Assembly: GCA_023419875.1 (NCBI GenBank)
Contig: JAEZXM010000258.1
Location: 1 to 6,312, forward strand
From: Pseudomonadota bacterium
GTDB taxonomy: Bacteria; Myxococcota; Myxococcia; Myxococcales; Anaeromyxobacteraceae
Direction: 5' to 3'
DNA length: 6,312 nucleotides
Shown: one piece after another, positions 1 through 5,548 of the stretch
Position numbering within the stretch: position 1 is the first letter of the stretch
How the letters are laid out: every line of letters starts with the position of its first letter
Notes under the pieces: model-generated
The model's database searches: none
The model's input: only the letters and a program-made list of their open reading frames with translations
Told to the model about the DNA's origin: nothing
Made by a program: the position numbers and the translations under genes

Positions 1-493
1 GCTCTGCGCGCGGCTCGACACCTTCGTCCCGGGCCGCGCGCTCGACGACAACGCGTCGATCCTGGTCGAGTACGCGGGCGGCGCGAAGGGCCTGTACTGG
101 GCGTCGCAGATCGCCGTCGGCCGCGACAACGCCCTGCGGCTCCGGGTGTTCGGCGCGACCGGATCGATCGAGTGGAGCCAGGAGAACCCGAACTCCCTCG
201 TGGTCTCCCGCCTCGGCACGCCGACCGAGGTGCTCTCGCGCGGGCGCGACGCGTTCTACCCGCACGCGCAGTCCTACTCCCGGATCCCCTCCGGCCACCC
301 CGAGGGCTACTTCGAGGCGTTCGCCAACCTCTACCGGACGTTCGCGGCCGCGCTCGCGAAGAAGAAGGCGGGCGGCGCCCTCACCGAGGAGGAGCTCGAC
401 TTCCCGGACGTCGACGACGGCGTCTCCGGCGTCCGGTTCATCGGGCGCTGCGTGGAGAGCTCGCAGAAGGGCGCGGTCTGGGTCGATTTCTGA
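1..493 (+). CDS. Gfo/Idh/MocA-family sugar oxidoreductase, C-terminal part (5' end outside window)
   Basis: The frame is open from base 2 to the TGA at 491-493 and gives 163 residues, so the gene begins before the window. A GTG at 146 is only an internal valine, because coding sequence continues upstream of it. What remains matches the C-terminal alpha/beta dimerisation and substrate domain of Gfo/Idh/MocA dehydrogenases: an LVEYAGGAKG strand (visible residues 20-29), the FGATGSIEW strand-turn (50-58), and the family-typical GHPEGYFEAF helix (98-107), followed by NLYRTF. The NAD(P)-binding Rossmann domain and the catalytic lysine (usually in an EKP motif) would lie upstream and cannot be checked. 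Family members oxidise a sugar, polyol or glycoside hydroxyl to a ketone in the cytoplasm. It sits 19 nt before a TIM-barrel isomerase gene, a common pairing in sugar operons. Family assignment is firm; the substrate is unknown. Confidence 0.88.
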   Translation, partial: LCARLDTFVPGRALDDNASILVEYAGGAKGLYWASQIAVGRDNALRLRVFGATGSIEWSQENPNSLVVSRLGTPTEVLSRGRDAFYPHAQSYSRIPSGHPEGYFEAFANLYRTFAAALAKKKAGGALTEEELDFPDVDDGVSGVRFIGRCVESSQKGAVWVDF

Positions 494-498
494 GCTCG

Positions 499-505
499 AG
501 GAGGA
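499..505 (+). promoter_or_regulatory. Ribosome binding site of the TIM-barrel isomerase
   Basis: AGGAGGA is a near-perfect match to the anti-Shine-Dalgarno sequence. It lies 7 nt before the ATG at 513, inside the 19-nt gap after the dehydrogenase stop. It fixes the start of the isomerase gene and suggests strong independent initiation rather than pure coupling. Confidence 0.85.
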
Positions 506-512
506 AGAACCG

Positions 513-1505
513 ATGGCACGCCCCGTCACCCTGTTCACCGGCCAGTGGGCCGACCTGCCGCTCACCGCGCTCTGCCAGAAGCTCGAGGCCTGGGGCTACG
601 ACGGCCCGGAGATCGCCTGCTGGGGCGATCACATGGAGCCGAAGAAGGGGGCCAACGATCCGAGGTACGTCGAGGCGAAGAAGAAGGTCCTCGCCGACCA
701 CGGGCTCCAGCTCTTCACCCTCGGCGCCCACCTCGCCGGACAGTGCGTCGGCGACCTGTGGGATCCGCGCCTCGACGCCTTCGCGCCCGCCGAGTGCAAG
801 GGGAGCCCGGAGAAGACCCGCGCCTGGGCCATCCAGGAGATGAAGTGGACCGCCCAGGCGGCCCGGAACATGGGCTGCAAGGTGGTCACCGGCTTCATGG
901 GCTCACCGGTCTGGAAGTACTGGTACTCGTTCCCACCCACCACGGATCAGATGATCGCCGACGCCTTCAAGCAGATCGTCGAGCTGTGGTCGCCCATCCT
1001 GGACGAGTTCGACCGGTGCGGAGTGAGCTTCGCCCTCGAGGTCCACCCCACCGAGATCGCCTTCGACTTCTACACGGCGCGGCGGCTCGTCGAGGAGTTC
1101 CAGGGGCGCAAGACGCTGGGCTTCAACTTCGACCCGAGCCACCTCCAGTGGCAGGGGATGAAGCCGCCCCTCTTCATCCGCGACTTCGCCGACCGGATCT
1201 ACCACGTGCACATGAAGGACTGCGCCGTGACGCTCGACGGCCGCGCCGGCATCCTCGGCTCGCACCTCGGCTTCGGCGACGGCCGGCGGGGCTGGAACTT
1301 CCGCTCGCTCGGGCACGGAGACGTGGAGTTCGACGCCATCGTCCGCGAGCTCAACGCCGCCGGCTACCGGGGGCCGCTCTCGGTCGAGTGGGAGGACTCG
1401 GGGATGGAGCGCGAGTACGGCGCGCAGGAGGCGGTGCAGTTCGTCCGCACGGTCGACTTCGCGCCGTCGAGCGTCGCCTTCGACGAGGCGATGAAGAGCT
1501 CGTGA
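513..1505 (+). CDS. Sugar phosphate isomerase/epimerase-like TIM-barrel protein (AP_endonuc_2 / xylose isomerase-like fold)
   Basis: This 330-residue protein is a full-length member of the xylose isomerase-like TIM-barrel superfamily, probably cytoplasmic. It opens with FTGQWADLPL (8-17) and has WGYDGPEIACWGDH (27-40) on an early barrel strand. Candidate divalent-metal and catalytic residues sit on successive strand ends: E176 in ALEVHP, D207 with H210 in NFDPSH, H231/H233 in YHVHMKD, and E292 in SVEWED. HGD at 268-270 is also typical. All expected acidic and histidine ligands are present, so it should be active. The start is set by the AGGAGGA 7 nt upstream. Such enzymes isomerise or epimerise sugars through metal-bound enediolates; some partners of Gfo/Idh/MocA dehydrogenases act on 3-keto sugars or keto-glycosides, including levoglucosan catabolism. 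Given its neighbour, a keto sugar is my inferred substrate; the 'phosphate' in the family name need not apply. No specific gene name is justified. Confidence 0.9.
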   Translation: MARPVTLFTGQWADLPLTALCQKLEAWGYDGPEIACWGDHMEPKKGANDPRYVEAKKKVLADHGLQLFTLGAHLAGQCVGDLWDPRLDAFAPAECKGSPEKTRAWAIQEMKWTAQAARNMGCKVVTGFMGSPVWKYWYSFPPTTDQMIADAFKQIVELWSPILDEFDRCGVSFALEVHPTEIAFDFYTARRLVEEFQGRKTLGFNFDPSHLQWQGMKPPLFIRDFADRIYHVHMKDCAVTLDGRAGILGSHLGFGDGRRGWNFRSLGHGDVEFDAIVRELNAAGYRGPLSVEWEDSGMEREYGAQEAVQFVRTVDFAPSSVAFDEAMKSS

Positions 1506-1512
1506 GGAGGCC

Positions 1513-1542
1513 GGAGGGGGGCGCGGTGACGCGCGGGTGATG
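1513..1542 (+). promoter_or_regulatory. Weak translation start region of the ABC ATPase with tandem GTG-ATG
   Basis: Two in-frame adjacent start codons, GTG at 1537 and ATG at 1540, begin the ATPase frame. Purine-rich matches to a ribosome binding site (AGGAGG at 1505-1510 and GGAGG at 1513-1517) lie 26 and 19 nt before the GTG, too far for a standard spacing. Initiation may therefore be weak or partly coupled to the upstream gene. ATG at 1540 is a slightly better choice by codon; the two forms differ by one residue. Confidence 0.4.
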
Positions 1543-3039
1543 CGCGAGGCAGTCGTCAAGACCGAGGACATCGGCAAGGAGTTCTCGTCGGTGTGGGTCC
1601 TCCGCGGGATCACGCTCGAGGTCCGCGCAGGCGAGATCCTCGGGATCATCGGCGAGAACGGGGCGGGCAAGAGCACGCTCATGAAGATCCTGTCCGGGAT
1701 CTACTCCCCGAGCACGGGCCGGCTGCTCGTGGACGGGCGGGAGGTCTCGATCCACTCGCCGGAGGACGCGAAGCGCCTCGGGATCCGGCTCATCCCCCAG
1801 GAGTTCAACCTGGTCGCCGACCTCAGCGTCCACGAGAACGTCTTCCTCGGGAACGAGCTGCGCACCCGGGCCGGCCTCCTCGACCGGAGGGCGATGATCC
1901 GGCGCACCGCGGAGGTGCTGGCGTCGCTCGAGGTGCGGGTCGCCCCCGACGCCCGGATCGACTCGCTCAACGTCGCCCAGAAGCAGATGGTGGAGATCGC
2001 CAAGGCCCTCGCCTTCGACGCGCGGCTCCTCATCATGGACGAGCCGACCACCGTCCTCACCCGGCACGAGATCGCCCTGCTGTTCGAGCGGATGCGGGCT
2101 CTCCGCGCCCGGGGCGTGAGCCTCATCTACATCTCCCACAAGCTCCGCGAGGTGAAGGAGATCGCCGACCGGGTGATGATCCTCCGCGACGGCGCCTCCG
2201 TCGGGCTGGAGCCGGTGGACGCGCTGGCGGTGGACGAGATGGCCCGCCGCATGGTGGGCCGGGAGCTCTCGCAGGTCTTCCCGGAGAAGGGCGGCCCGGG
2301 CGGCGAGGTGGCGCTCCGTGTCCGCGGGCTCACGGTGCCGGGTGTCATCGAGGACGTCTCCTTCGACCTGCGGAAGGGCGAGGTCCTCGGGTTCGCGGGG
2401 CTGGGCGGGTCGGGCCGCACCGAGGTGGCCGAGACGATCCTCGGCGTGCGCCGCGCCTCCGCCGGGATCATCGAGGTGGAGGGCCGGCCCGTCCGGATCC
2501 ACTCGCCGGGGGACGCGGTGCGCGCCGGGATCGGCTACCTCTCCGAGGACCGGCAGGGCTCGGGCATCCTCACCCAGCACGCGCTCGTGACCAACGTCTC
2601 GCTGGTCTCGCTCCGCAAGTACCTGCGCGGCGGGTTCATCGCCGGCCGGCGGGAGCGCGCCGCCGCGGCGGGGTACGTGCGGCAGTTCGGGATCCGCACC
2701 TCCGGCCTCGACACCCGGCTCGAGTTCCTCTCCGGCGGCAACCAGCAGAAGGTCTCGCTCGCCAAGACCCTCGACCCCGGGCCGCGCATCCTCATCGTCG
2801 ACGAGCCGACGCGCGGCGTGGACATCGCCGCGAAGCGCGACATCTACCGGTTCGTCCACCAGCTCGCGGCCGGCGGCGCGGCGGTCCTCCTCATCTCCTC
2901 CGAGCTGGAGGAGGTGATCGGGATGTGCTCGCGCGTGCTGGTGATGCGCGGCGGGCGCGTGGTGGGCGAGGTCTCGGGCGAGCACCTTACCGAGGAGGAG
3001 ATCATGTTCCGCGCCACCGGCGTGAAGGAGACCGCCTAG
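1537..3039 (+). CDS. Sugar ABC transporter ATP-binding protein, two fused ABC domains (RbsA/MglA/XylG type)
   Basis: This 500-residue protein has the usual length and architecture of the carbohydrate-uptake ATPases with two nucleotide-binding domains in one chain. The N-terminal domain has a canonical Walker A GENGAGKST (39-47), Q-loop Q88, a signature-like LNVAQ (144-148), Walker B LLIMDE (164-169) and switch H201. The C-terminal domain has the family-typical degenerate Walker A GLGGSGRTE (288-296, Arg where Lys is expected), a canonical signature LSGGN (398-402), Walker B ending VDEP (421-424), and SSE in place of the switch histidine. It should act at the inner face of the cytoplasmic membrane and energise the permease encoded 2 nt downstream. 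The start could be GTG 1537 or ATG 1540; both precede the first beta strand. Subfamily is confident; transported sugar is not identified. Confidence 0.95.
   Translation: MMREAVVKTEDIGKEFSSVWVLRGITLEVRAGEILGIIGENGAGKSTLMKILSGIYSPSTGRLLVDGREVSIHSPEDAKRLGIRLIPQEFNLVADLSVHENVFLGNELRTRAGLLDRRAMIRRTAEVLASLEVRVAPDARIDSLNVAQKQMVEIAKALAFDARLLIMDEPTTVLTRHEIALLFERMRALRARGVSLIYISHKLREVKEIADRVMILRDGASVGLEPVDALAVDEMARRMVGRELSQVFPEKGGPGGEVALRVRGLTVPGVIEDVSFDLRKGEVLGFAGLGGSGRTEVAETILGVRRASAGIIEVEGRPVRIHSPGDAVRAGIGYLSEDRQGSGILTQHALVTNVSLVSLRKYLRGGFIAGRRERAAAAGYVRQFGIRTSGLDTRLEFLSGGNQQKVSLAKTLDPGPRILIVDEPTRGVDIAAKRDIYRFVHQLAAGGAAVLLISSELEEVIGMCSRVLVMRGGRVVGEVSGEHLTEEEIMFRATGVKETA
1749..1770 (+). repeat. Internal direct repeat, copy 1 (N-terminal ABC domain)
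   Basis: A 22-nt stretch encoding the IHSPEDA region recurs 747 bp downstream at 2496-2517 with a single mismatch (A versus G at the 15th base). The spacing is exactly 249 codons, and both copies occupy the same structural position in the two ABC domains, so this is a relic or convergent trace of the domain duplication, not a mobile repeat. Confidence 0.7.
2496..2517 (+). repeat. Internal direct repeat, copy 2 (C-terminal ABC domain)
   Basis: Second copy of the 22-nt near-identical stretch, encoding the IHSPGDA region of the C-terminal ABC domain. It is in frame with copy 1 and differs at one base. Confidence 0.7.
3025..3030 (+). promoter_or_regulatory. Ribosome binding site of the permease, inside the ATPase gene
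   Basis: AAGGAG lies 11 nt before the ATG at 3042 and within the last codons of the ATPase gene. With the 2-nt gap between stop and start, it supports the 3042 start and translational coupling of ATPase and permease. Confidence 0.6.
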
Positions 3040-3041
3040 CC

Positions 3042-4022
3042 ATGGCCGTCGCCGTCCCCTCGATCCAGGGCTCGTTCCTCGACCGGCTGCGCCGGTACAA
3101 CTACGCGCCGCTGCTCGCCCTGATCATCCTCGGCACCATCTCGGCCTTCATGAGCGAGCACTTCCTCAGCGTCGGGAACGTGCTCAACGTCCTCCGGCAG
3201 GCGTCGTACTTCGGGATCGTCGCGCTGGGCATGACCTTCGTCATCATCGGCGGCGGCATCGACCTCTCGGTCGGGTCGATGCTCGCGCTGGTGGGCTTCG
3301 TCGCGGTGACGGTGCTCAACGCGCTCAGCGGGCCGGAGACGGCCCCCGCCTGGCCGGTGGTGGCGGCGGCGCTCGCCGCGCTCGCACTCGGCGCGGTCCT
3401 CGGGCTGGCGAACGGGATCACCATCGCGGCCGGGCGGATCGCCCCCTTCATCGTGACCCTCGGGACGCTCGCCGTCTTCCGCTCGCTGGCCCTCTATCTC
3501 GCCGACGCGGGCGAGCGGCGCTCCGTGAACGAGCTCTATGGCTCCCTGGGCGCGAGCCGGATCCTCGGCGTGCCCACGCCGATCTGGGTGTTCCTCGGGG
3601 TCGCCGTCCTGCTCAACGTGCTCCTTCACTCGACGCGCTACGGCCGCCACGTGTGTGCGGTCGGCTCGAACGAGCGTGTGGCCCAGTTCTCCGCCGTCGC
3701 CGTGAACAAGGTCCGGACCGCGACCTACGTCATCGCCGGCGTCACCGTGGGGATCTCGGCGGTCCTCTGGTCCGCCCGGACGAACTCGATCAACTCGACG
3801 AACTTCGGGGCCGGCGAGGAGCTGAACGCCATCGCCGCGGTGATCATCGGCGGCACGCCGATCAACGGCGGCCGCGGCTCGGTCTTCGGGACGGTCGTCG
3901 GCGCGGTGATGCTCCAGATCATCAACAACATGCTGAACCTCATGTCGGTGTCGCCCTACCTGCAGGGCACGGTGAAGGGCCTGGTGATCATCGTCGCCGC
4001 CCTCGTCCAGCGGCGGTTGTGA
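3042..4022 (+). CDS. Sugar ABC transporter permease (BPD_transp_2 family, RbsC-like)
   Basis: The protein has 326 residues, typical of the RbsC/XylH/AraH permease family. The frame is open far upstream, but that part is read out of frame through the ATPase gene; the ATG at 3042, 2 nt after the ATPase stop and preceded by AAGGAG, is the real start. After a short basic N-terminus (RLRRYNY), hydrophobic segments are visible near residues 22-37, 56-71, 78-95, 104-130, 133-153, 180-196, 226-243, 262-292 and 310-323. The family hallmark GGIDLSVGS is at 71-79. The cytoplasmic loop YGRHVCAVGSNERVAQFSAV (200-219 region), likely contacting the ATPase, and the AAVIIGGTPINGGRGS block (265-280) are also diagnostic. 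It would form the membrane channel, probably as a homodimer, for the sugar delivered by the binding protein encoded next. The substrate cannot be deduced. Confidence 0.95.
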   Translation: MAVAVPSIQGSFLDRLRRYNYAPLLALIILGTISAFMSEHFLSVGNVLNVLRQASYFGIVALGMTFVIIGGGIDLSVGSMLALVGFVAVTVLNALSGPETAPAWPVVAAALAALALGAVLGLANGITIAAGRIAPFIVTLGTLAVFRSLALYLADAGERRSVNELYGSLGASRILGVPTPIWVFLGVAVLLNVLLHSTRYGRHVCAVGSNERVAQFSAVAVNKVRTATYVIAGVTVGISAVLWSARTNSINSTNFGAGEELNAIAAVIIGGTPINGGRGSVFGTVVGAVMLQIINNMLNLMSVSPYLQGTVKGLVIIVAALVQRRL

Positions 4023-4032
4023 AGCGAAGTGC

Positions 4033-4056
4033 CCGCACCGCCGGGGGGCGGCGCGG
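4033..4056 (+). promoter_or_regulatory. GC-rich intercistronic hairpin between permease and binding-protein genes
   Basis: CCGCACCGCC (4033-4042) and GGCGGCGCGG (4047-4056) form a 10-bp stem with one A-C mismatch around a GGGG loop. Nine of ten pairs are G-C. No T-run follows, so a standard intrinsic terminator is unlikely. It sits in the 64-nt gap after the permease and 30 nt before the binding-protein start. Stable hairpins at this point in transport operons often protect or partly attenuate mRNA so that the binding protein is made in excess. That role is inferred here. Confidence 0.55.
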
Positions 4057-4076
4057 CGAAGTCGACTCGTTCCGAA

Positions 4077-4083
4077 GAGGGAG
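4077..4083 (+). promoter_or_regulatory. Ribosome binding site of the sugar-binding protein
   Basis: GAGGGAG, within a longer purine tract from 4074, ends 3 nt before the ATG at 4087; its GAGGG core is about 5 nt away. It supports the start chosen for the binding protein and independent initiation after the 64-nt gap. Confidence 0.6.
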
Positions 4084-4086
4084 TCC

Positions 4087-5049
4087 ATGAAGAAGACACT
4101 GCTCGTTGCGCTGGCGTTCCTCCTCCTTCCCTCCGTCGCGCTCGCCCAGGCGAAGGTGAAGGTGGGCGTCTCCATCCCCACCGCCGACCACGGCTGGACC
4201 GGTGGCATCAACTGGTGGGCGCAGAAGGCCATCAAGGACTGGCAGGCCAGGGACAAGAACGTCGAGTTCTTCCTCGTGACCGCCGACAGCCCGCAGAAGC
4301 AGGTGAACGACGTCGAAGATCTGATGACCCGCGGGATCAACGCGCTGGTCATCCTCGCCCACGACTCGTCCACGCTGACGCCGGTCGTGAAGCGCGCCTA
4401 CGATCGGGGGGTCTACGTCGTCTCGGTGGACCGCGGCCTCACCGAGAAGGCGGAGCACGTCTACATCGCCGGCGACAATCCGGGGCTGGGCGCGGTCTCG
4501 GCCGAGTGGCTCGGAAAGGCGCTCGGCGGGAAGGGCCAGATCGTGATGCTGGAGGGCATCCCCACCGTCATCAACACCGAGCGGGTGGAGGCCTTCCGGG
4601 CGGTGATGAAGGCCAAGTACCCGGGGATCAAGATCCTCGAGTCGCAGCCGGCCTACTGGGACACGCAGAAGGGCCTCGCACTCATGGAGAACTACCTCCA
4701 GAAGTACAAGCAGATCGACGGCGTCTGGGCGCAGGACGACGACGTGCTCATCGGCGTCCTCCAGGCCTACAAGGAGTCCGGCCGGAAGGACATCAAGGTC
4801 ATGCTCGGCGGCGCCGGCTCCAAGGTGATGATCAAGCGGGTCATGGACGGCGACCCGCTCGTGCGTGCGGACGTGACCTATCCCCCGAGCATGATCGCCA
4901 CCGGCATCAGCCTCGGCGTGCTCGGCGCCCAGGGCAAGCCGCTCGAGGGGTTCTACCAGAAGAAGATCCCGTCGAAGATCGTCCTCGCGGCCGAGCTCGT
5001 CACGAAGGAGAACGCGAAGGACTACTACGTGCCGGAGTCGGTGTACTAG
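4087..5049 (+). CDS. Periplasmic sugar-binding protein of the ABC transporter (Peripla_BP_4 / RbsB-like)
   Basis: This 320-residue protein starts with a classic Sec signal peptide: MKK, a hydrophobic core (4-17) and a likely cleavage site ALA|QA after A20. There is no lipobox cysteine, so the mature form should be a free periplasmic protein. The fold is the type I periplasmic-binding family: first strand VKVGVSIPTADHGWTGG (24-40) with aromatic W37 near the expected sugar pocket, INALVIL (84-90), VVSVDRG (111-117) where D115-R116 correspond to the sugar-contacting Asp-Arg of RbsB, IAGDNPG (127-133), EGIPTVINTERVEAF (156-170), and WAQDDDVLIG (214-223) where an acidic ligand contact is usual. 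It captures the sugar and delivers it to the permease encoded upstream. As the last gene of the operon it has the rbsB position. The exact ligand is unknown. Confidence 0.95.
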   Translation: MKKTLLVALAFLLLPSVALAQAKVKVGVSIPTADHGWTGGINWWAQKAIKDWQARDKNVEFFLVTADSPQKQVNDVEDLMTRGINALVILAHDSSTLTPVVKRAYDRGVYVVSVDRGLTEKAEHVYIAGDNPGLGAVSAEWLGKALGGKGQIVMLEGIPTVINTERVEAFRAVMKAKYPGIKILESQPAYWDTQKGLALMENYLQKYKQIDGVWAQDDDVLIGVLQAYKESGRKDIKVMLGGAGSKVMIKRVMDGDPLVRADVTYPPSMIATGISLGVLGAQGKPLEGFYQKKIPSKIVLAAELVTKENAKDYYVPESVY

Positions 5050-5065
5050 GACGGAGAGTCGTCTC

Positions 5066-5091
5066 GGCGGGAGCGGACGGCTCACCCCGCC
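5066..5091. terminator. Possible transcription-end hairpin between the convergent operons
   Basis: GGCGGGAGC (5066-5074) can pair with GCT (5080-5082) and CCCGCC (5086-5091), giving 9 base pairs around a GGACG loop with a 3-nt bulge. It starts 16 nt after the sugar-binding protein stop and spans the argR stop codon. A smaller 5-bp hairpin (5050-5063) lies just before it. Neither is followed by a T-run on either strand, so intrinsic termination is uncertain; this may be a pause or mRNA 3'-end structure, or chance pairing in GC-rich DNA. Confidence 0.3.
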
Positions 5092-5543
5092 CGCGCCGCC
5101 TCCGGCACGCCGAGGAGCTCCGCGAGACGGGCGGCGAGGCGGCTCGGCTTGAGGCCCGCGCCGGGGGCGACGAAGATCGTGTCGTCCCCGGCGATCGTGC
5201 CGAGCACCTCGGGGACCTGGGCGAGATCGATCGCCCGGGCGATGGCGTTGGCGCTGCCGGGGACGGTGCGGATCACCACCAGCGAGCCGTTCGCGACGAT
5301 GGAGGAGATCTGGCCGCGCAGGAGCGCCAGGGGGTCGCCCTCGGGCGGCAGCTCGTAGAACGCGCCGCCCTCGGGCCGCGAGACGCGGCGGGCGCCGAGC
5401 CGGGCGAGGTCGCGCGAGAGGGTGGCCTGGGTGGCGCGCTCGCCGGCCTCCTCCAGCGCCGCGAGCAGCTCCTCCTGCGTCCCGATCCGGCGGGCGCGGA
5501 TGAGTCGGGCGACGGCCTCGCGGCGGCGTTGGGCGGCGGCCAT
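5082..5543 (-). CDS. argR: Arginine repressor ArgR
   Basis: From the ATG at 5543 the protein has 153 residues, the usual ArgR length. An N-terminal winged helix-turn-helix spans about 5-60, with the recognition-helix motif TQATLSRDL (38-46). The C-terminal domain, which forms hexamers and binds arginine, carries PGSANAIARAID (95-106) and the hallmark GTIAGDDTIFV (115-125), in which D120-D121 match the arginine-contacting aspartates of E. coli ArgR. ArgR with bound arginine represses arginine biosynthesis genes and in many bacteria also affects catabolic ones. The frame stays open upstream to 5687, but that part overlaps argB and is arginine-rich, as expected of an out-of-frame reading. A GTG at 5552, overlapping the argB TGA as GTGA, is an alternative start adding three residues. 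No good ribosome binding site precedes either start, so translation is probably coupled to argB. Confidence 0.95.
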   Translation of the reverse strand: MAAAQRRREAVARLIRARRIGTQEELLAALEEAGERATQATLSRDLARLGARRVSRPEGGAFYELPPEGDPLALLRGQISSIVANGSLVVIRTVPGSANAIARAIDLAQVPEVLGTIAGDDTIFVAPGAGLKPSRLAARLAELLGVPEAARAG

Positions 5544-5548
5544 GAGGG

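Noticed and set aside
172..1540. Plus-strand alternative-frame open readings over the dehydrogenase and isomerase (172-843 and 545-1540)
   Set aside because: They are Arg/Pro/Gly-rich shadows in other frames of genes with clear family motifs.
1351..2985. Long minus-strand open frame (544 codons) opposite the isomerase and ATPase genes
   Set aside because: Its product is a low-complexity string rich in Arg, Asp, His, Glu and Pro, as expected from reading high-GC coding DNA antisense. The + strand here has unmistakable ABC ATPase motifs.
1593..3041. Upstream in-frame extension of the permease reading frame (to 809 codons)
   Set aside because: The first part is an Arg/Gly/Pro-rich out-of-frame reading of the ATPase gene. 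The permease starts at 3042 with a ribosome binding site and a family-like N-terminus, so no fusion protein is supported.
4033..4056. Intrinsic terminator splitting the binding protein from the operon
   Set aside because: The hairpin lacks a following T-run, and no convincing new promoter is visible in the remaining 30 nt, so readthrough is the simpler reading.
3036..5085. Minus-strand open frames opposite the permease and binding protein (3036-4373 and 3988-5085)
   Set aside because: Both are biased-composition shadows rich in His, Asp, Arg and Val, with no recognisable domain, lying opposite well-supported + strand genes.
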